From Sphingomonas oligophenolica (GTDB lineage: Bacteria; Pseudomonadota; Alphaproteobacteria; Sphingomonadales; Sphingomonadaceae): a DNA stretch of 64,000 nucleotides. Made by a program: the position numbers and the translations under genes. Below the pieces are notes generated by a model. That model had not been told where the DNA came from, searched no databases, and saw nothing but the letters and a program-made list of their open reading frames with translations. This document shows, one piece after another, positions 42,249 through 53,238 of the stretch. Numbering within the stretch: the stretch's first letter is position 1; the number at the start of each line of letters is the position of its first letter. Location: contig NZ_RCZK01000005.1 of NCBI RefSeq assembly GCF_006438955.1, forward strand, positions 1 through 64,000. The letters run 5' to 3'.

Positions 42249-43489
42249 ATCTCCACCCCCAGCGCTTCCGCCACCGTGAAGATGTCCTTGTCGCCGCGGC
42301 CGCAGAGGTTGGCGAGGATGATCTGGTCTTCGCGCATGTCGCGTGCCCTACGCGTCACTGCTGCGATCGCGTGTGAAGGTTCGAGCGCCGGGATGATGCC
42401 TTCGGTGCGGCACAACAGCTGGAAGGCGTCGAGCGCCTCGGTGTCGGTGGCGCTGTCATATTCGACGCGGCCGATGTCCTTGAGCCAGGCATGTTCGGGA
42501 CCGATGCCGGGATAGTCGAGCCCCGCCGAGATCGAATGCGCCTCGGTGATCTGGCCGTCGTCGTCCTGGAGCAAATAGGTTTTGTTGCCGTGGAGGACGC
42601 CCGGGAAACCGCCCGCCAGGCTGGCGGCGTGTTCCTTGTCGAGCCCGTGACCTGCCGCTTCGACGCCGAGCATCGCGACATCGGGGTCGTCGAGGAAGGG
42701 GTGGAACAGCCCGATCGCGTTGCTGCCCCCGCCGATCGCGGCGACGAGCAGGTCGGGGAGGCGCCCCGTCCGCGCGAGCATCTGCGCGCGCGCCTCGGTA
42801 CCGATCACGCTTTGGAAATCGCGGACCATTTCGGGATAGGGGTGCGGCCCAGCGGCGGTGCCGATGATGTAGAAGGTGTCGTGGACGTTCGCGACCCAGT
42901 CGCGCATGCCTTCGTTCATCGCGTCTTTGAGCGTGTGCGCGCCGCTGGTGACCTGGCGGACTTCGGCGCCCAATAGCTTCATGCGGAACACGTTGGGCGC
43001 CTGCCGCTCGATGTCGCGGGCGCCCATGTAGATCACGCACGGCAGGCCGAAGCGCGCGCAGACGGTGGCGGTGGCGACGCCGTGCTGGCCCGCGCCGGTT
43101 TCGGCGATGATCCGCGTCTTGCCCATCCGCATCGCGAGCAGGATCTGGCCGATGCAATTGTTGATCTTGTGCGCGCCGGTATGGTTGAGCTCGTCGCGCT
43201 TGAACCAGATTTGCGCACCCATGGTTTTGGGCGCGGATTGGCGGAGCGACTCGGTCAGGCGTTCGGCGTAGTAAAGCGGGCTCGGGCGGCCGACATAATG
43301 TTCGAGCAGGTCGTCGAACTGGGCCTGGAATGCCGGATCGGCCTTGGCGGCGCGATAGGCGCGGTCGAGGTCGAGGACGAGTGGCATCAGCGTTTCTGCG
43401 ACATAGCGTCCGCCGTAATCGCCGAAATGGCCGCGGTCGTCGGGTTGAGCCTTGAACGAATTGGGGGGGAAGGACGGAGGTGCGGTCAT
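42245..43489 (-). CDS. trpB: Tryptophan synthase beta subunit
   Basis: 414 residues. PLP enzyme: [13 protein letters not shown] contains the Schiff-base Lys, [16 protein letters not shown] the catalytic Glu region, and [10 protein letters not shown] binds the cofactor phosphate. It condenses indole with L-serine in the alpha2beta2 complex. Overlaps trpF (43486) and the small membrane protein by 4 nt each. Confidence 0.98.
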   Translation of the reverse strand: MTAPPSFPPNSFKAQPDDRGHFGDYGGRYVAETLMPLVLDLDRAYRAAKADPAFQAQFDDLLEHYVGRPSPLYYAERLTESLRQSAPKTMGAQIWFKRDELNHTGAHKINNCIGQILLAMRMGKTRIIAETGAGQHGVATATVCARFGLPCVIYMGARDIERQAPNVFRMKLLGAEVRQVTSGAHTLKDAMNEGMRDWVANVHDTFYIIGTAAGPHPYPEMVRDFQSVIGTEARAQMLARTGRLPDLLVAAIGGGSNAIGLFHPFLDDPDVAMLGVEAAGHGLDKEHAASLAGGFPGVLHGNKTYLLQDDDGQITEAHSISAGLDYPGIGPEHAWLKDIGRVEYDSATDTEALDAFQLLCRTEGIIPALEPSHAIAAVTRRARDMREDQIILANLCGRGDKDIFTVAEALGVEI

Positions 43490-44121
43490 GCGGCGAGGGC
43501 TTTAAGGAACGCGGTGATCTTGTCCACATCCTTGACCCCCGCCGCGGTCTCGACGCCCGAGGAGACGTCGACCAGCGTGGCGCGGGTTTGCCGGATCGCG
43601 GCGGTGACGTTCGTCAGGTCCAGCCCGCCCGACAGCGCCCAGGGCAGCGGGTGGCGGAAGCCGTCGAGCAGCGCCCAGTCGAAGCGGACGCCCATCCCGC
43701 CGGGCAGCGCGGCGCCAGCGGGGGTCTTGGCGTCGTAGAGCAGGCGATCGGCGGCGGTGGCGTAGGCGCGCGCGCCATCGAGATCGGTGCGGGTCTTCAC
43801 CGCGATCGCGGCCCAGGTTTCGCGCGCGAAGCGGGTGCGGATCGCAGCGGTGCGAGAAGGGGTGGCGCCGTGGAGCTGGATCACGTCGAGCTGGCCTGCG
43901 GCGATCGCGCGATCGAGCAGGTCGTCGTCGGGGTCGACGAAGATTCCGACGCGCGCGACATGGCCGGGGACGCGCGCGGCGAGTCGTTCGGCGAGCGCGA
44001 ACGAGACGTAGCGCGGCGAGGGCGCGTAAAAGTTGAGCCCGATATGACTCGCGCCACCGCGGATCGCGGCGTCGAGCGTCTCGGGCGTCGACAGACCGCA
44101 GATCTTGGCGGTGACCCTCAT
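43486..44121 (-). CDS. trpF: Phosphoribosylanthranilate isomerase
   Basis: 211 residues from ATG 44121 ([11 protein letters not shown]); the longer frame upstream overlaps leuA in another frame and is not used. [14 protein letters not shown] has the catalytic Cys, [14 protein letters not shown] and VGIFVD are family strands, and SGGLDLTNV plus VDVSSGVE hold the catalytic Asp and phosphate site. Amadori isomerisation in Trp synthesis. ATG overlaps the leuA stop (4 nt), so the trp genes are read out from leuA. Confidence 0.95.
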   Translation of the reverse strand: MRVTAKICGLSTPETLDAAIRGGASHIGLNFYAPSPRYVSFALAERLAARVPGHVARVGIFVDPDDDLLDRAIAAGQLDVIQLHGATPSRTAAIRTRFARETWAAIAVKTRTDLDGARAYATAADRLLYDAKTPAGAALPGGMGVRFDWALLDGFRHPLPWALSGGLDLTNVTAAIRQTRATLVDVSSGVETAAGVKDVDKITAFLKALAA

Positions 44122-45776
44122 GCGCGGTTCGCGGCGCTGAGCACCGCGCGGACGCTGGCGGTGGCGATGTCGGTGTCGAGGCCGACGCCGAAGATGGTGC
44201 GGCCATCGGGGGTCCGGCATTCGACATAGGCCGCGGCCTGCGCGTCGGCGCCATGGCCGATCGCGTGTTCGTTGTAATCGATCACGTCGAGCACGGAGCC
44301 GGTGCTCCCTGCGATCGCCGCGATCACGCCGGAGATGAGGCCGTTGCCGCGTCCCGAGATCGAGCGCTCCTCGCCGTCGACCGCGACATTGCCAACGAAC
44401 ACGCGCTGGCCCGCGGTGCCGCTCTCCTCGTAGTCGCGCAGCACGAAGCGGTCGCGCTCACGCGGCAGGTAGGTGCTCTCGAACCGTGCCCATATATCGG
44501 CGGCGTTGAGTTCGCGGCTGGTTTCGTCGGCGAGCGCCTGGACGTGGCGGCTGAAATCGGCCTGGAGGCGCTTGGGGAGTTTCAATCCCTTGTCCTGTTC
44601 GATGACCCAGGCGACGCCGCCCTTGCCGCTTTGCGAATTGACCCGGATCACGGCTTCGTAGCTGCGGCCGAGGTCGGCGGGGTCGATCGGGAGGTAGGGC
44701 ACCTCCCAATAATCGTCGTTGCGCGCGTCCTGCGCGGCGAAGCCCTTTTTGATTGCGTCCTGGTGGCTGCCCGAAAACGCGGTGAAGACGAGGTCGCCCG
44801 CATAGGGGGTGCGCGGGTGAATGGGGATGTTGGTGCAATAGTTCACGGTCTTCACGACATCGTCGATGTCGGAAAGATCGAGGCGCGGATCAATGCCTTG
44901 CGTGTACATGTTGAGTGCAATCGTCACGAGGTCGCAATTGCCGGTGCGCTCGCCATTGCCGAGCAGACAGCCCTCGACCCGGTCGGCGCCCGCCATCATC
45001 CCCAGTTCCGCCGCGGCGACTCCGGTGCCGCGATCGTTATGCGTGTGGAGCGAAATGACGACGCTGTCGCGATTCGGGATATGCCGCGCAAACCATTCGA
45101 TCTGGTCGGCATAGACGTTGGGGGTCGCGCATTCGACCGTCGCGGGCAGATTGAGGATGATCGGGGTTTGCGGAGTCGGGCGCAGGATGTCCATCACCGC
45201 GGCGCAGACCTCGACCGAGAAATCGAGTTCGGCGGTCGAGAAGGTTTCGGGGCTGTATTCGAACTGCCATTTGGTGTGCGGGCGCTTGGCGGCCTCGTCG
45301 CGGAGTACCTTGGCACCGTCGATCGCGATGCCGCGCACCTCGTCGCGAGTCATGCCGAACACGATCCGGCGCCACGCGGGGCTTACCGCGTTGTAGAGGT
45401 GGACGATCGCCGAGTGCGCGCCGTCGAGGCTCGCGAAGCTGGTCTCGATCAGGTCGCGGCGCGACTGGGTGAGAACCTGGATCGCGACGTCGTCGGGCAC
45501 GCGATCCGATGTCACGAGCCCCGAGATGAAGTCGAATTCGGTCGCGCCCGCCGCGGGAAAGCCGACCTCGATCTCCTTCAGACCGACGCGGACGAGCAGG
45601 TCGAAGAACCGCGTCTTCTTTTCGGCATCCATCGGGTCGATCAGCGCCTGGTTGCCGTCGCGCAGATCGGTCGAGAGCCAGCGGGGCGGCTGGGTGATCG
45701 TTCGCGACGGCCATTGGCGGTCGGGCAGATCGATCGGCGGGAAGGGGCGGTATTTGGTCGAAGGATCGCGCAGCAT
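44118..45776 (-). CDS. leuA: 2-isopropylmalate synthase
   Basis: 552 residues, the long (actinobacterial/alphaproteobacterial type) LeuA. STDLRDGNQALIDPM opens the TIM barrel, LHTHNDRGTGVAAAELG carries the HxH metal ligands, and GCLLGNGERTGNCDLV is the second signature. The C-terminal ~130 residues are the Leu-binding regulatory domain (e.g. GNVAVDGEERSISGRGNG). Condenses acetyl-CoA with 2-oxoisovalerate, with feedback by leucine expected. First gene of the leuA-trpFBA-accD-folC run; no leader peptide is visible. Confidence 0.97.
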   Translation of the reverse strand: MLRDPSTKYRPFPPIDLPDRQWPSRTITQPPRWLSTDLRDGNQALIDPMDAEKKTRFFDLLVRVGLKEIEVGFPAAGATEFDFISGLVTSDRVPDDVAIQVLTQSRRDLIETSFASLDGAHSAIVHLYNAVSPAWRRIVFGMTRDEVRGIAIDGAKVLRDEAAKRPHTKWQFEYSPETFSTAELDFSVEVCAAVMDILRPTPQTPIILNLPATVECATPNVYADQIEWFARHIPNRDSVVISLHTHNDRGTGVAAAELGMMAGADRVEGCLLGNGERTGNCDLVTIALNMYTQGIDPRLDLSDIDDVVKTVNYCTNIPIHPRTPYAGDLVFTAFSGSHQDAIKKGFAAQDARNDDYWEVPYLPIDPADLGRSYEAVIRVNSQSGKGGVAWVIEQDKGLKLPKRLQADFSRHVQALADETSRELNAADIWARFESTYLPRERDRFVLRDYEESGTAGQRVFVGNVAVDGEERSISGRGNGLISGVIAAIAGSTGSVLDVIDYNEHAIGHGADAQAAAYVECRTPDGRTIFGVGLDTDIATASVRAVLSAANRA

Positions 45777-45957
45777 CGGGGTGTCTTCCGGGATGATCGG
45801 AGCGGGGATTACCCTTAGGCGCGGCAGGCGGGGAATACCCGCACGGGATCGGTAGCGCGCCTAAGGGCGCGTAAGTCGCAGGGGAAGGCGGACGCGCCAC
45901 ATCATCGGCATCCGCGATACCGCGGCGGGGTGGCGCGTGTCCACCCCGCGGCTGGCA

Positions 45958-46584
45958 TCACTTCTGAAACGCCGCGGCGATGGCGAGGTGGACGTTGTCG
46001 GACACCACCGGGACGCCGAAGCCGAGCCCGAAATCGGATCGCTTGATATCTGCGGTCGCGGAGAACCCGACATTCACCTTGCCGCCCATCATCGCGGGCG
46101 CCTTGCCCGCGCCGTAGAAGGTGGCGGCGAGCGTGACCGGTTTGGTGACGCCGTTGAGCGTCAGGTTGCCGGTGATCGTGGCGGTCATCCCCGTGGCGAC
46201 GACGCGGGTCGACACGAAGGTGGCGTCGGCGGGCGAGGCGCCAAAGAAATCGGGCTTGGCGCCGTCCTTGCCGGGGCGGAGCAGGTGGTGGCTGAGCTCG
46301 CCCGCGGTGGTGACCTTCGCCACCGGGATGGTCATGCTGACCGTGGCGGCGGACAGGTTCTTGGGATCGAGCGTCAGCGTGCCCGACACGTCGCCGAAGA
46401 TGCCGGTGTAGGGCGAAAAGCCCATGTGATTGAGCGTCCAGACCACCTGGGTGTGGTTCGGGTCGGCGGTATAGGTGCCCGCGGTGATCGACGCGGTGCT
46501 CTTCGACCCCGGCGGCGCGGACGGCATCTGCGCGAGCGCGGGGACGGCGGCGAGGGCGATCAGGGCGGGAAGGGCTAGGCGCAT
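45958..46584 (-). CDS. YceI-family periplasmic protein
   Basis: 208 residues with a signal peptide (1-18, ...AVPALAQ). GTYTADPNHTQVVWTLNHMG and YTGIFGDVSGTLTLDP open the lipocalin-like YceI barrel, which binds isoprenoid chains such as polyprenyl or ubiquinone precursors in related structures. VTTAGELSHHLL and LNGVTKPVTLAATFYG follow. Role here unknown. It stands alone between leuA and ilvC. Confidence 0.92.
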   Translation of the reverse strand: MRLALPALIALAAVPALAQMPSAPPGSKSTASITAGTYTADPNHTQVVWTLNHMGFSPYTGIFGDVSGTLTLDPKNLSAATVSMTIPVAKVTTAGELSHHLLRPGKDGAKPDFFGASPADATFVSTRVVATGMTATITGNLTLNGVTKPVTLAATFYGAGKAPAMMGGKVNVGFSATADIKRSDFGLGFGVPVVSDNVHLAIAAAFQK

Positions 46585-46658
46585 GAGCGGGACTCCTGTT
46601 GACGGCGGTCATGCTGGCGCGACGCGGCGCTGGCGTCAAATGCCGACTGGTCCGAAAT

Positions 46659-46776
46659 CCTCCCCCGCCAGGGGGAGGTGGCAGCGACGCTGACGGCGGG
46701 GGAGGACGCGGAACGATGGCCGATTGCGGCCCGCCCCCTCCGACCCGCTGCGCGGCCCCCTGGCGGGGGCGGATTG
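46659..46776. repeat. GC-rich palindromic repeat (CCTCCCCCGCCAGGGGGAGG type)
   Basis: tcctcccccgccagggggag (46659-46678) is an internal palindrome. cggcgggggaggacg and, after ~40 bp, gcggccccctggcgggggcg repeat its parts inverted, so the region can form several long hairpins. It resembles a dispersed intergenic repeat of sphingomonads. Located between ilvC (end) and the YceI gene (start), where it may terminate the ilvC transcript. Confidence 0.75.
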
Positions 46777-46782
46777 AAGGAC

Positions 46783-47832
<1,050 letters not shown>

Positions 47833-47918
47833 TCACCCCGGACTTGTTCCGGGGTCCATCTCTCCCCCGGAACGGACGCCCAGGAGGCACGATGGACCCC
47901 GGAACAAGTCCGGGGTGA
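47833..47918. repeat. 27-bp perfect inverted repeat between ilvN and ilvC
   Basis: The left arm 47833-47859 and right arm 47892-47918 are exact reverse complements (each contains the palindrome ccggacttgttccgg) with a 32-bp loop. A single arm of the same sequence appears near 19017-19037. Could fold strongly in the ilvBN-ilvC transcript and separate expression of ilvC. Confidence 0.9.
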
Positions 47919-47937
47919 GGGTGATGGTGGTGTAACG

Positions 47938-48453
47938 TTAAGCCGCTTCTTTCCCCCGCGCGATCGCGGCGATGCCGGTGCGCGCGACTTCGACGAGGCC
48001 GACTTCGCGCATCAGTTCGAGAAACTTGTCGATCTTGTCGACCCCGCCGGTCACCTCGAACACGAAGCTCGACGTGGTCGCGTCGACGACGCGGGCGCGA
48101 TAGACCTCGGCGAGGCGGAGCGCCTCGATCCGCTTGTCGCCGGTGCCCGCGACCTTCACGAGCGCCAGTTCGCGTTCGACGTGCGCGCCCGCGACGGTGA
48201 GGTCGGTAACGGTGTGGACGGGTATCAGCCGTTCGAGTTGGGCGATGATCTGCTCCATCACCGGCGGCGAGGCACTGGTGACGATCGTGATCCGGCTGAC
48301 CGCCTTGTCCTCGGTGATCTCGCTGACGGTCAGGCTCTCGATGTTATAGCCGCGCGCGGTGAACAGCCCCGCGATCCGTGCGAGGATACCCGGTTCGTTG
48401 TCGACGACGACCGCGAGCGTGTGGCGCTCGGCGGGTTGCTGGGTGATGTGCAT
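47938..48453 (-). CDS. ilvN: Acetolactate synthase regulatory (small) subunit
   Basis: 171 residues from ATG 48453. ACT domain HTLAVVVDNEPGILARIAGLF, YNIESLTVSEI and a second ACT-like half (EVTGGVDKIDKFLELM). Confers valine feedback inhibition on IlvB. ATG overlaps the last base of the ilvB stop (TGATG), so translation is coupled. Confidence 0.96.
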   Translation of the reverse strand: MHITQQPAERHTLAVVVDNEPGILARIAGLFTARGYNIESLTVSEITEDKAVSRITIVTSASPPVMEQIIAQLERLIPVHTVTDLTVAGAHVERELALVKVAGTGDKRIEALRLAEVYRARVVDATTSSFVFEVTGGVDKIDKFLELMREVGLVEVARTGIAAIARGKEAA

Positions 48454-50213
48454 CACACCAGCGCCTTGGCTTCGTCGTCCATCTCGCCCGAGACTTCGTT
48501 CGCCTGGAGGATCATATCGGTGTGGGCGGCGCCCGAGGGGATCATCGGGAAGCAGTTCGCGAGTTTGGCAACGCGGCAATCGACGATCACCGGGCCGTCA
48601 TGATCGAGCATCGCCTGGATGCTGTCGTCGAGATCGGCGAGCGCATCGATGCGGATACCCTTCCAGCCATAGGCTTCGCCGAGCTTCACGAAGTCCGGCA
48701 GGCTCTCGCTGTAACTCTCGGAATAGCGGCTCGAATAGGTCAGTTCCTGCCACTGGCGGACCATGCCCATATATTCGTTGTTGAGGATGAATATCTTGAC
48801 CGGCAACCGGTATTGCATCGCGGTCGCCAACTCCTGGATGTTCATCTGGATCGACGCCTCGCCCGCGATGTCGATGACGAGCGCGGTCGGGTTGCCCAAT
48901 TGCGCGCCGATCGCGGCGGGAAGACCATAGCCCATCGTGCCGAGGCCGCCGCTGGTCAGCCATTTGTTGGGTGCTTCGAAGCCGAAATGCTGCGCGGCCC
49001 ACATCTGGTGCTGGCCGACTTCGGTCGTGATGATCGGGCTGCGCTTGTGCGTGGCTTCCCATAGCGCGCGGACCGCGCGCTGCGGCATGATCTCCCCCTT
49101 ATTTCCATTGGGGCTCGTTTCGGGGAAGTCGAGGCTCTTGACCGCGCGCCAGCCCGCGATCCGGCGCTGCCAGTCGGCGGTGTCGGGTTTGGGGTGCTGG
49201 CGTGACTTCCAGATGCGGACCATGTCCTCCAAAGCGTGGCCCGCATCGGCGATGATCGCGAGATCGACGCGGACGTTCTTGTTCACGCTCGACCGGTCGA
49301 TATCGATGTGGACCTTGCGGCTGTTCGGGCTGAACGCGTCGAGGCGGCCCGTCACGCGGTCATCGAAGCGGCTGCCGATCGCGACGACCAGATCGGCCTG
49401 GTTCATCGCCATATTGGCTTCGTAGGTGCCGTGCATCCCGAGCATACCGAGCCATTGGTCGCCGCTCGCGGGGTAAGCGCCGAGGCCCATCAACGTCGAG
49501 GTCACGGGCGCGCCGGTGATCTTCGCGAGCTCGCGCAGCAATTGCGACGCGCCGGGACCGGAATTGATGATCCCGCCGCCGGTGTAGAGCACGGGACGTT
49601 CGGCGGCGGCGAGCATGTCGACGAGCTGTTCGATCTGCGCCTTGTCCGCCTTGAGCGCGGGGCGATAGGTCTTGTGCTGGATCGGGCCGGGCCTGGTATA
49701 TTTCGCGGTCGCGACCTGCACATCCTTGGGGATGTCGACGACGACGGGGCCGGGACGACCCGAGGTGGCGATATGGAACGCCTCGTGGATCACGTCGCCC
49801 AATTTGGCGGGATCCTTGACGAGGTAGTTATGCTTCGAGCAATGGCGGGTGATGCCGACGGTGTCGGCCTCCTGGAACGCGTCGGTGCCGATCAGCGCGG
49901 TCGGCACCTGCCCGGTGATGACGACCATCGGGATCGAATCCATCAGAGCATCGGTGATCCCTGTCACCGCATTGGTCGCGCCGGGGCCGCTGGTGACGAG
50001 AACGACCCCGGGTTTGCCGGTCGAGCGGGCATAGCCCTCCGCGGCGTGGGTCGCGGCCTGTTCGTGGCGGACGAGGATGTGTTTCAGCCGCTTGCTGCGG
50101 AACATCGCGTCGTAGATCGGCAGTACCGCGCCGCCGGGATAGCCGAACACGATCTCGACGCCGAGATCGCATAGCGCCTCGACGAGGATATCGGCTCCGC
50201 TTTGCTCGGTCAC
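48453..50213 (-). CDS. ilvB: Acetolactate synthase catalytic (large) subunit
   Basis: 586 residues from GTG 50213, which lies shortly after GAAGGAAG; the longer frame to 50273 starts with TTG and lacks such a site. A thiamine-diphosphate enzyme: VFGYPGGAVLPIYD and RHEQAATHAAEGYAR (catalytic Glu), FAD-binding middle, and C-terminal IDIAGEASIQMNIQEL plus NNEYMGMVRQWQ for TPP/Mg. Note AGEAS where many ThDP enzymes have GDG. Makes acetolactate and acetohydroxybutyrate with IlvN. Confidence 0.97.
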   Translation of the reverse strand: MTEQSGADILVEALCDLGVEIVFGYPGGAVLPIYDAMFRSKRLKHILVRHEQAATHAAEGYARSTGKPGVVLVTSGPGATNAVTGITDALMDSIPMVVITGQVPTALIGTDAFQEADTVGITRHCSKHNYLVKDPAKLGDVIHEAFHIATSGRPGPVVVDIPKDVQVATAKYTRPGPIQHKTYRPALKADKAQIEQLVDMLAAAERPVLYTGGGIINSGPGASQLLRELAKITGAPVTSTLMGLGAYPASGDQWLGMLGMHGTYEANMAMNQADLVVAIGSRFDDRVTGRLDAFSPNSRKVHIDIDRSSVNKNVRVDLAIIADAGHALEDMVRIWKSRQHPKPDTADWQRRIAGWRAVKSLDFPETSPNGNKGEIMPQRAVRALWEATHKRSPIITTEVGQHQMWAAQHFGFEAPNKWLTSGGLGTMGYGLPAAIGAQLGNPTALVIDIAGEASIQMNIQELATAMQYRLPVKIFILNNEYMGMVRQWQELTYSSRYSESYSESLPDFVKLGEAYGWKGIRIDALADLDDSIQAMLDHDGPVIVDCRVAKLANCFPMIPSGAAHTDMILQANEVSGEMDDEAKALV

Positions 50214-50279
50214 GTCTGGCTTCCTTCGATTAGAGGATGGCGGGCGGCTACACGCCAAGAAACTGCGCGTCAACCCGTG

Positions 50280-51218
50280 CTAACGTAATTTAGTTACAAA
50301 ATACGCGCTTATATCATCAGATTCGGTTAGGATCGTCCAGTCCTCGGGTGGTTGATTGCGAAACCAGGTATATTGGCGCTTGGCGTAGCGCCGGGTGTCG
50401 AGCGCGATCCGGTCGCGCGCCTTGGCGAGCGTTGTGTCGCCAGCGAGATAGGCGGCGAGCGCGGGAACGCCGATCGCGCGGCGGATCGCGGCGCTAGGAG
50501 GGACGTCGTCGCGCGCCAGCAGTGCCGCGACCTCGTCGAGCGCCCCGCCTGCCAGCATCGCGTCGGTGCGCGCGTCGATCCGGTCGAACAGCGGGAAGCG
50601 ATCGGGCAGCAGGATCGCGGCGGTCAGCGTCACGCTATCACCGATGCCGCCGCTCAGTTTCAGGTGCCAGTCGGCGAGCGCGCGTCCGGTCGAGCGGACG
50701 ACCTCGAGCGCGCGCGCGACGCGGGTGGTGTCGGCGGCGGCAAGCCGCGCGGCGGCGGGCGGGTCTTCGCGTTTCAGCGCGGCGTGCGCGTCGGCGACGG
50801 GCAGCGCGCGGACCGCGGTGCGGATCGCGGGATCGATCGCGGGGACGGGGGCGATGCCGTCGATCAGCGTGCGCAGATACAGGCCGGTGCCGCCGACCAG
50901 GATGGGGAGCTGGCCCGCGGCGTGGACGGCGGCGATCGCTGCCTTGGCCTCAGCGGCCCAGCATGCCGCAGAATAGCCGGTCTCGGCGGCGTCGACATCG
51001 CCGAACAGGCGGTGCGGGACGCGGGCTTCGTCGGCGGCTGAAGGGCGGGCGGTGAGGATGCGGAGATCGGCATAGACCTGGCTCGCGTCGGCGTTGACGA
51101 TCACGCCGCCGTGGCGCTCGGCGAGGCGGATCGCGAGCGCGGACTTGCCGCTCGCGGTCGGCCCTGCGATGAGCGCGAGGCCGGGTTTGGCATCGGGTTT
51201 GGAGGACGCAGTGTTCAC
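50280..51218 (-). CDS. miaA: tRNA dimethylallyltransferase
   Basis: 312 residues from GTG 51218. [20 protein letters not shown] is the P-loop; [20 protein letters not shown] and PHRLFGDVD follow, then [19 protein letters not shown]. It adds a dimethylallyl group to A37 of tRNAs reading U-starting codons. No ribosome site precedes the GTG. The start overlaps the divergent serB start by 8 nt, which is unusual. 66 bp upstream of ilvB on the same strand. Confidence 0.93.
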   Translation of the reverse strand: MNTASSKPDAKPGLALIAGPTASGKSALAIRLAERHGGVIVNADASQVYADLRILTARPSAADEARVPHRLFGDVDAAETGYSAACWAAEAKAAIAAVHAAGQLPILVGGTGLYLRTLIDGIAPVPAIDPAIRTAVRALPVADAHAALKREDPPAAARLAAADTTRVARALEVVRSTGRALADWHLKLSGGIGDSVTLTAAILLPDRFPLFDRIDARTDAMLAGGALDEVAALLARDDVPPSAAIRRAIGVPALAAYLAGDTTLAKARDRIALDTRRYAKRQYTWFRNQPPEDWTILTESDDISAYFVTKLR

Positions 51219-52086
51219 GGCGACGCTGATAGCAGCAACCCTGCGCGACGGGGATATTTCGGCGGCGCGCGATCGGCTGGCCGCGGCGGGGTGCGCGCCG
51301 GGCGGATCGAGGTGGATCGACACGGGCGTTGCGGCGGATATCGCGTTCGCGGTCGATCCGGCGGCGGCGCGGCGCGTGCTGGAGGGCGCACTGCCCGCCA
51401 CCGACGTCATCGTCCAGCCGCGCGACGGTCGCCGCAAGGCACTGCTGATCGCGGACATGGATTCGACGATGATCACGGTCGAATGTATCGACGAACTCGC
51501 GGATTATGCGGGGATCAAGCCGCAGATCACCGCGATCACCGCGGCGGCGATGCGCGGCGAGCTCGATTTCGAGGCGGCGCTCGACGCGCGGGTCGCGTTG
51601 CTGGCCGGGCTCGACGAGGCGGTGATCGAACGCTGCCTTGCCGAGCGCGTGACGATCATGCCGGGCGCGAAGGCGCTGGTCGGTACGATGCGCGCGAACG
51701 GAGGCTATGCCGCGCTAGTGTCGGGCGGGTTCACCCGCTTCGCCGATCCGGTGGCGGCGGACATCGGGTTCGATCGCGCCATCGCGAACCGGCTGCTGGT
51801 CGAGGGGGGCACGCTGACCGGGATGGTCGCGAAACCGATCGTCGGCGCCGATGCCAAGCTGGCGACGTTCCGCGCGGCGATGGCGGCGCGCGGGATCGAC
51901 TCGTCGGCGACGCTGGCGGTGGGCGATGGCGCGAATGACCTCAAGATGATCGCTGCGGCGGGGCTGGGCGTCGCGTATCACGCCAAGCCGATCGTCGCGG
52001 CGGCGGCGGGGGCGCGGATCGATCACGGCGACCTGTCGGTGTTGCTCTACGCGCAGGGGTACGCGCGGCGCGAGTGGGTGGACTAA
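51211..52086 (+). CDS. serB: Phosphoserine phosphatase
   Basis: 291 residues from GTG 51211, 5 nt after GGAGG, with a conserved-looking N-terminal extension of ~75 residues. HAD motifs: [19 protein letters not shown] (nucleophile and acid Asp), [12 protein letters not shown] (motif II Ser), a Lys in KPIVGADAK, and [13 protein letters not shown] (motif IV). Last step of L-serine synthesis. Head-to-head with miaA. Confidence 0.95.
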   Translation: MFTATLIAATLRDGDISAARDRLAAAGCAPGGSRWIDTGVAADIAFAVDPAAARRVLEGALPATDVIVQPRDGRRKALLIADMDSTMITVECIDELADYAGIKPQITAITAAAMRGELDFEAALDARVALLAGLDEAVIERCLAERVTIMPGAKALVGTMRANGGYAALVSGGFTRFADPVAADIGFDRAIANRLLVEGGTLTGMVAKPIVGADAKLATFRAAMAARGIDSSATLAVGDGANDLKMIAAAGLGVAYHAKPIVAAAAGARIDHGDLSVLLYAQGYARREWVD

Positions 52087-52116
52087 CTCAACCCGCCCGC
52101 CTTCGCAGGCACCCGC

Positions 52117-53097
52117 TTACGGCGCCACCACGACGCAGCTGACGCCGCTGGCCGAGCAGGCGCGCTGTGCTTCGGCCTTGGAGGCGAAACCACCGGCCTG
52201 CAACCGCACGATCTTGCCCGCCCGGACATAATAGGGCTGCGCGCCGCGGAGTTTGCCGCCTACCTGCGACCATCGGGTTTCGGCATTGCCCTGGCTGCTG
52301 AACGCGCCGAGCTGGACCCGCCACGAGCCGCGGGTGCGGGCGGGTGGCGTCGGTTCCGGCGTCGGCGCGCGAACGACCGCGGGGCCCGAGGTGCGGGGCA
52401 GCCGTTCGGGCGCGGGCACGCGCGCCGGTCGCGACGGGGGCAAGGGAGTCGTCGCGACGGCGTGCGGCGTCTTTGCCGCGCTGTCGCGCGTTGGGGGCGA
52501 CACGATCAACGGCTTCGCCTGCGCCGCCATCTGCTGCGCCATTGCGATCCCCTGTTGGCGATCCTGCGCCGAGATATACTGGTCCATCTGCGCGAGCGTT
52601 TCGGAGGCCGAGGTCATGCCCTGCTGCGAGGCGCGGGTCATCAGTGCATAGGCGCGCGGATAATCGCGCGGCACCCCGTCGCCGTTGAAGAGCATCGTCC
52701 CGAGCACGAGCTGGGCGCGGGGTTCGCCGCGCGCGATTGACTTGTCGAGCCATGGCACCGCGTCGGCCTTCTTGCCCGCGGTAAACAGCGCGAGGCCGTA
52801 ATTGTCTTCGGCCTGGAGATGTCCTTGCAGCGCCGCCTTGCGGAACCAGCTTTCGGCGAGCCCGGGATCGACCGGCACGCCGCGGCCGAGCTTATAAGCC
52901 TGGCCGAGGTTATATTGCGCATCGGCATCTCCCGCCAGCGCGGGGCCGCGCCACTGATCGACCGCCGCCCGGTAATCGCCGCGGGTCCAAGCATCGACCC
53001 CGGTCTTCACATTCTGCGCTGCGGCGGGTGCCGCTACCAGCACCGCCACCACCGTCGCCAGTCGAAACAGGTTACGCATCATCATACCCCATAGCAT
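52117..53097 (-). CDS. Sel1-repeat and SPOR-domain periplasmic protein
   Basis: 326 residues. Start chosen at ATG 53097 (AGGA 8 nt upstream); ATG 53085 is also possible. Signal peptide ends near APAAAQN. Sel1/TPR-like repeats follow (DADAQYNLGQAYKLGRGVPV, AQLVLGTMLFNGDGVP), then a Pro/Arg/Thr linker, and a C-terminal SPOR domain (GSWRVQLGAFSSQGNAETRW ... GKIVRLQAGGF). SPOR binds denuded septal peptidoglycan, so an envelope/septum location is expected. Divergent from the ParA operon, which carries a second SPOR protein. Confidence 0.9.
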   Translation of the reverse strand: MLWGMMMRNLFRLATVVAVLVAAPAAAQNVKTGVDAWTRGDYRAAVDQWRGPALAGDADAQYNLGQAYKLGRGVPVDPGLAESWFRKAALQGHLQAEDNYGLALFTAGKKADAVPWLDKSIARGEPRAQLVLGTMLFNGDGVPRDYPRAYALMTRASQQGMTSASETLAQMDQYISAQDRQQGIAMAQQMAAQAKPLIVSPPTRDSAAKTPHAVATTPLPPSRPARVPAPERLPRTSGPAVVRAPTPEPTPPARTRGSWRVQLGAFSSQGNAETRWSQVGGKLRGAQPYYVRAGKIVRLQAGGFASKAEAQRACSASGVSCVVVAP

Positions 53098-53238
53098 TGC
53101 CCGGTCCTGCGCGACCCGATGCCAGCAGGCGCGTGACCGCCAGCTTAACGGAACCCGGCGCAGCACGCGACCACGTTAACCGGTTCTTAGCCTTGAGCAT
53201 GGCAATCCCTGTCGCGAACAGAGGAGTGTCGGGGACCT

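Noticed and set aside
45777..45957. A leucine or tryptophan attenuator leader upstream of leuA
   Set aside because: No short frame with Leu or Trp runs and no clear terminator/antiterminator stems were seen.
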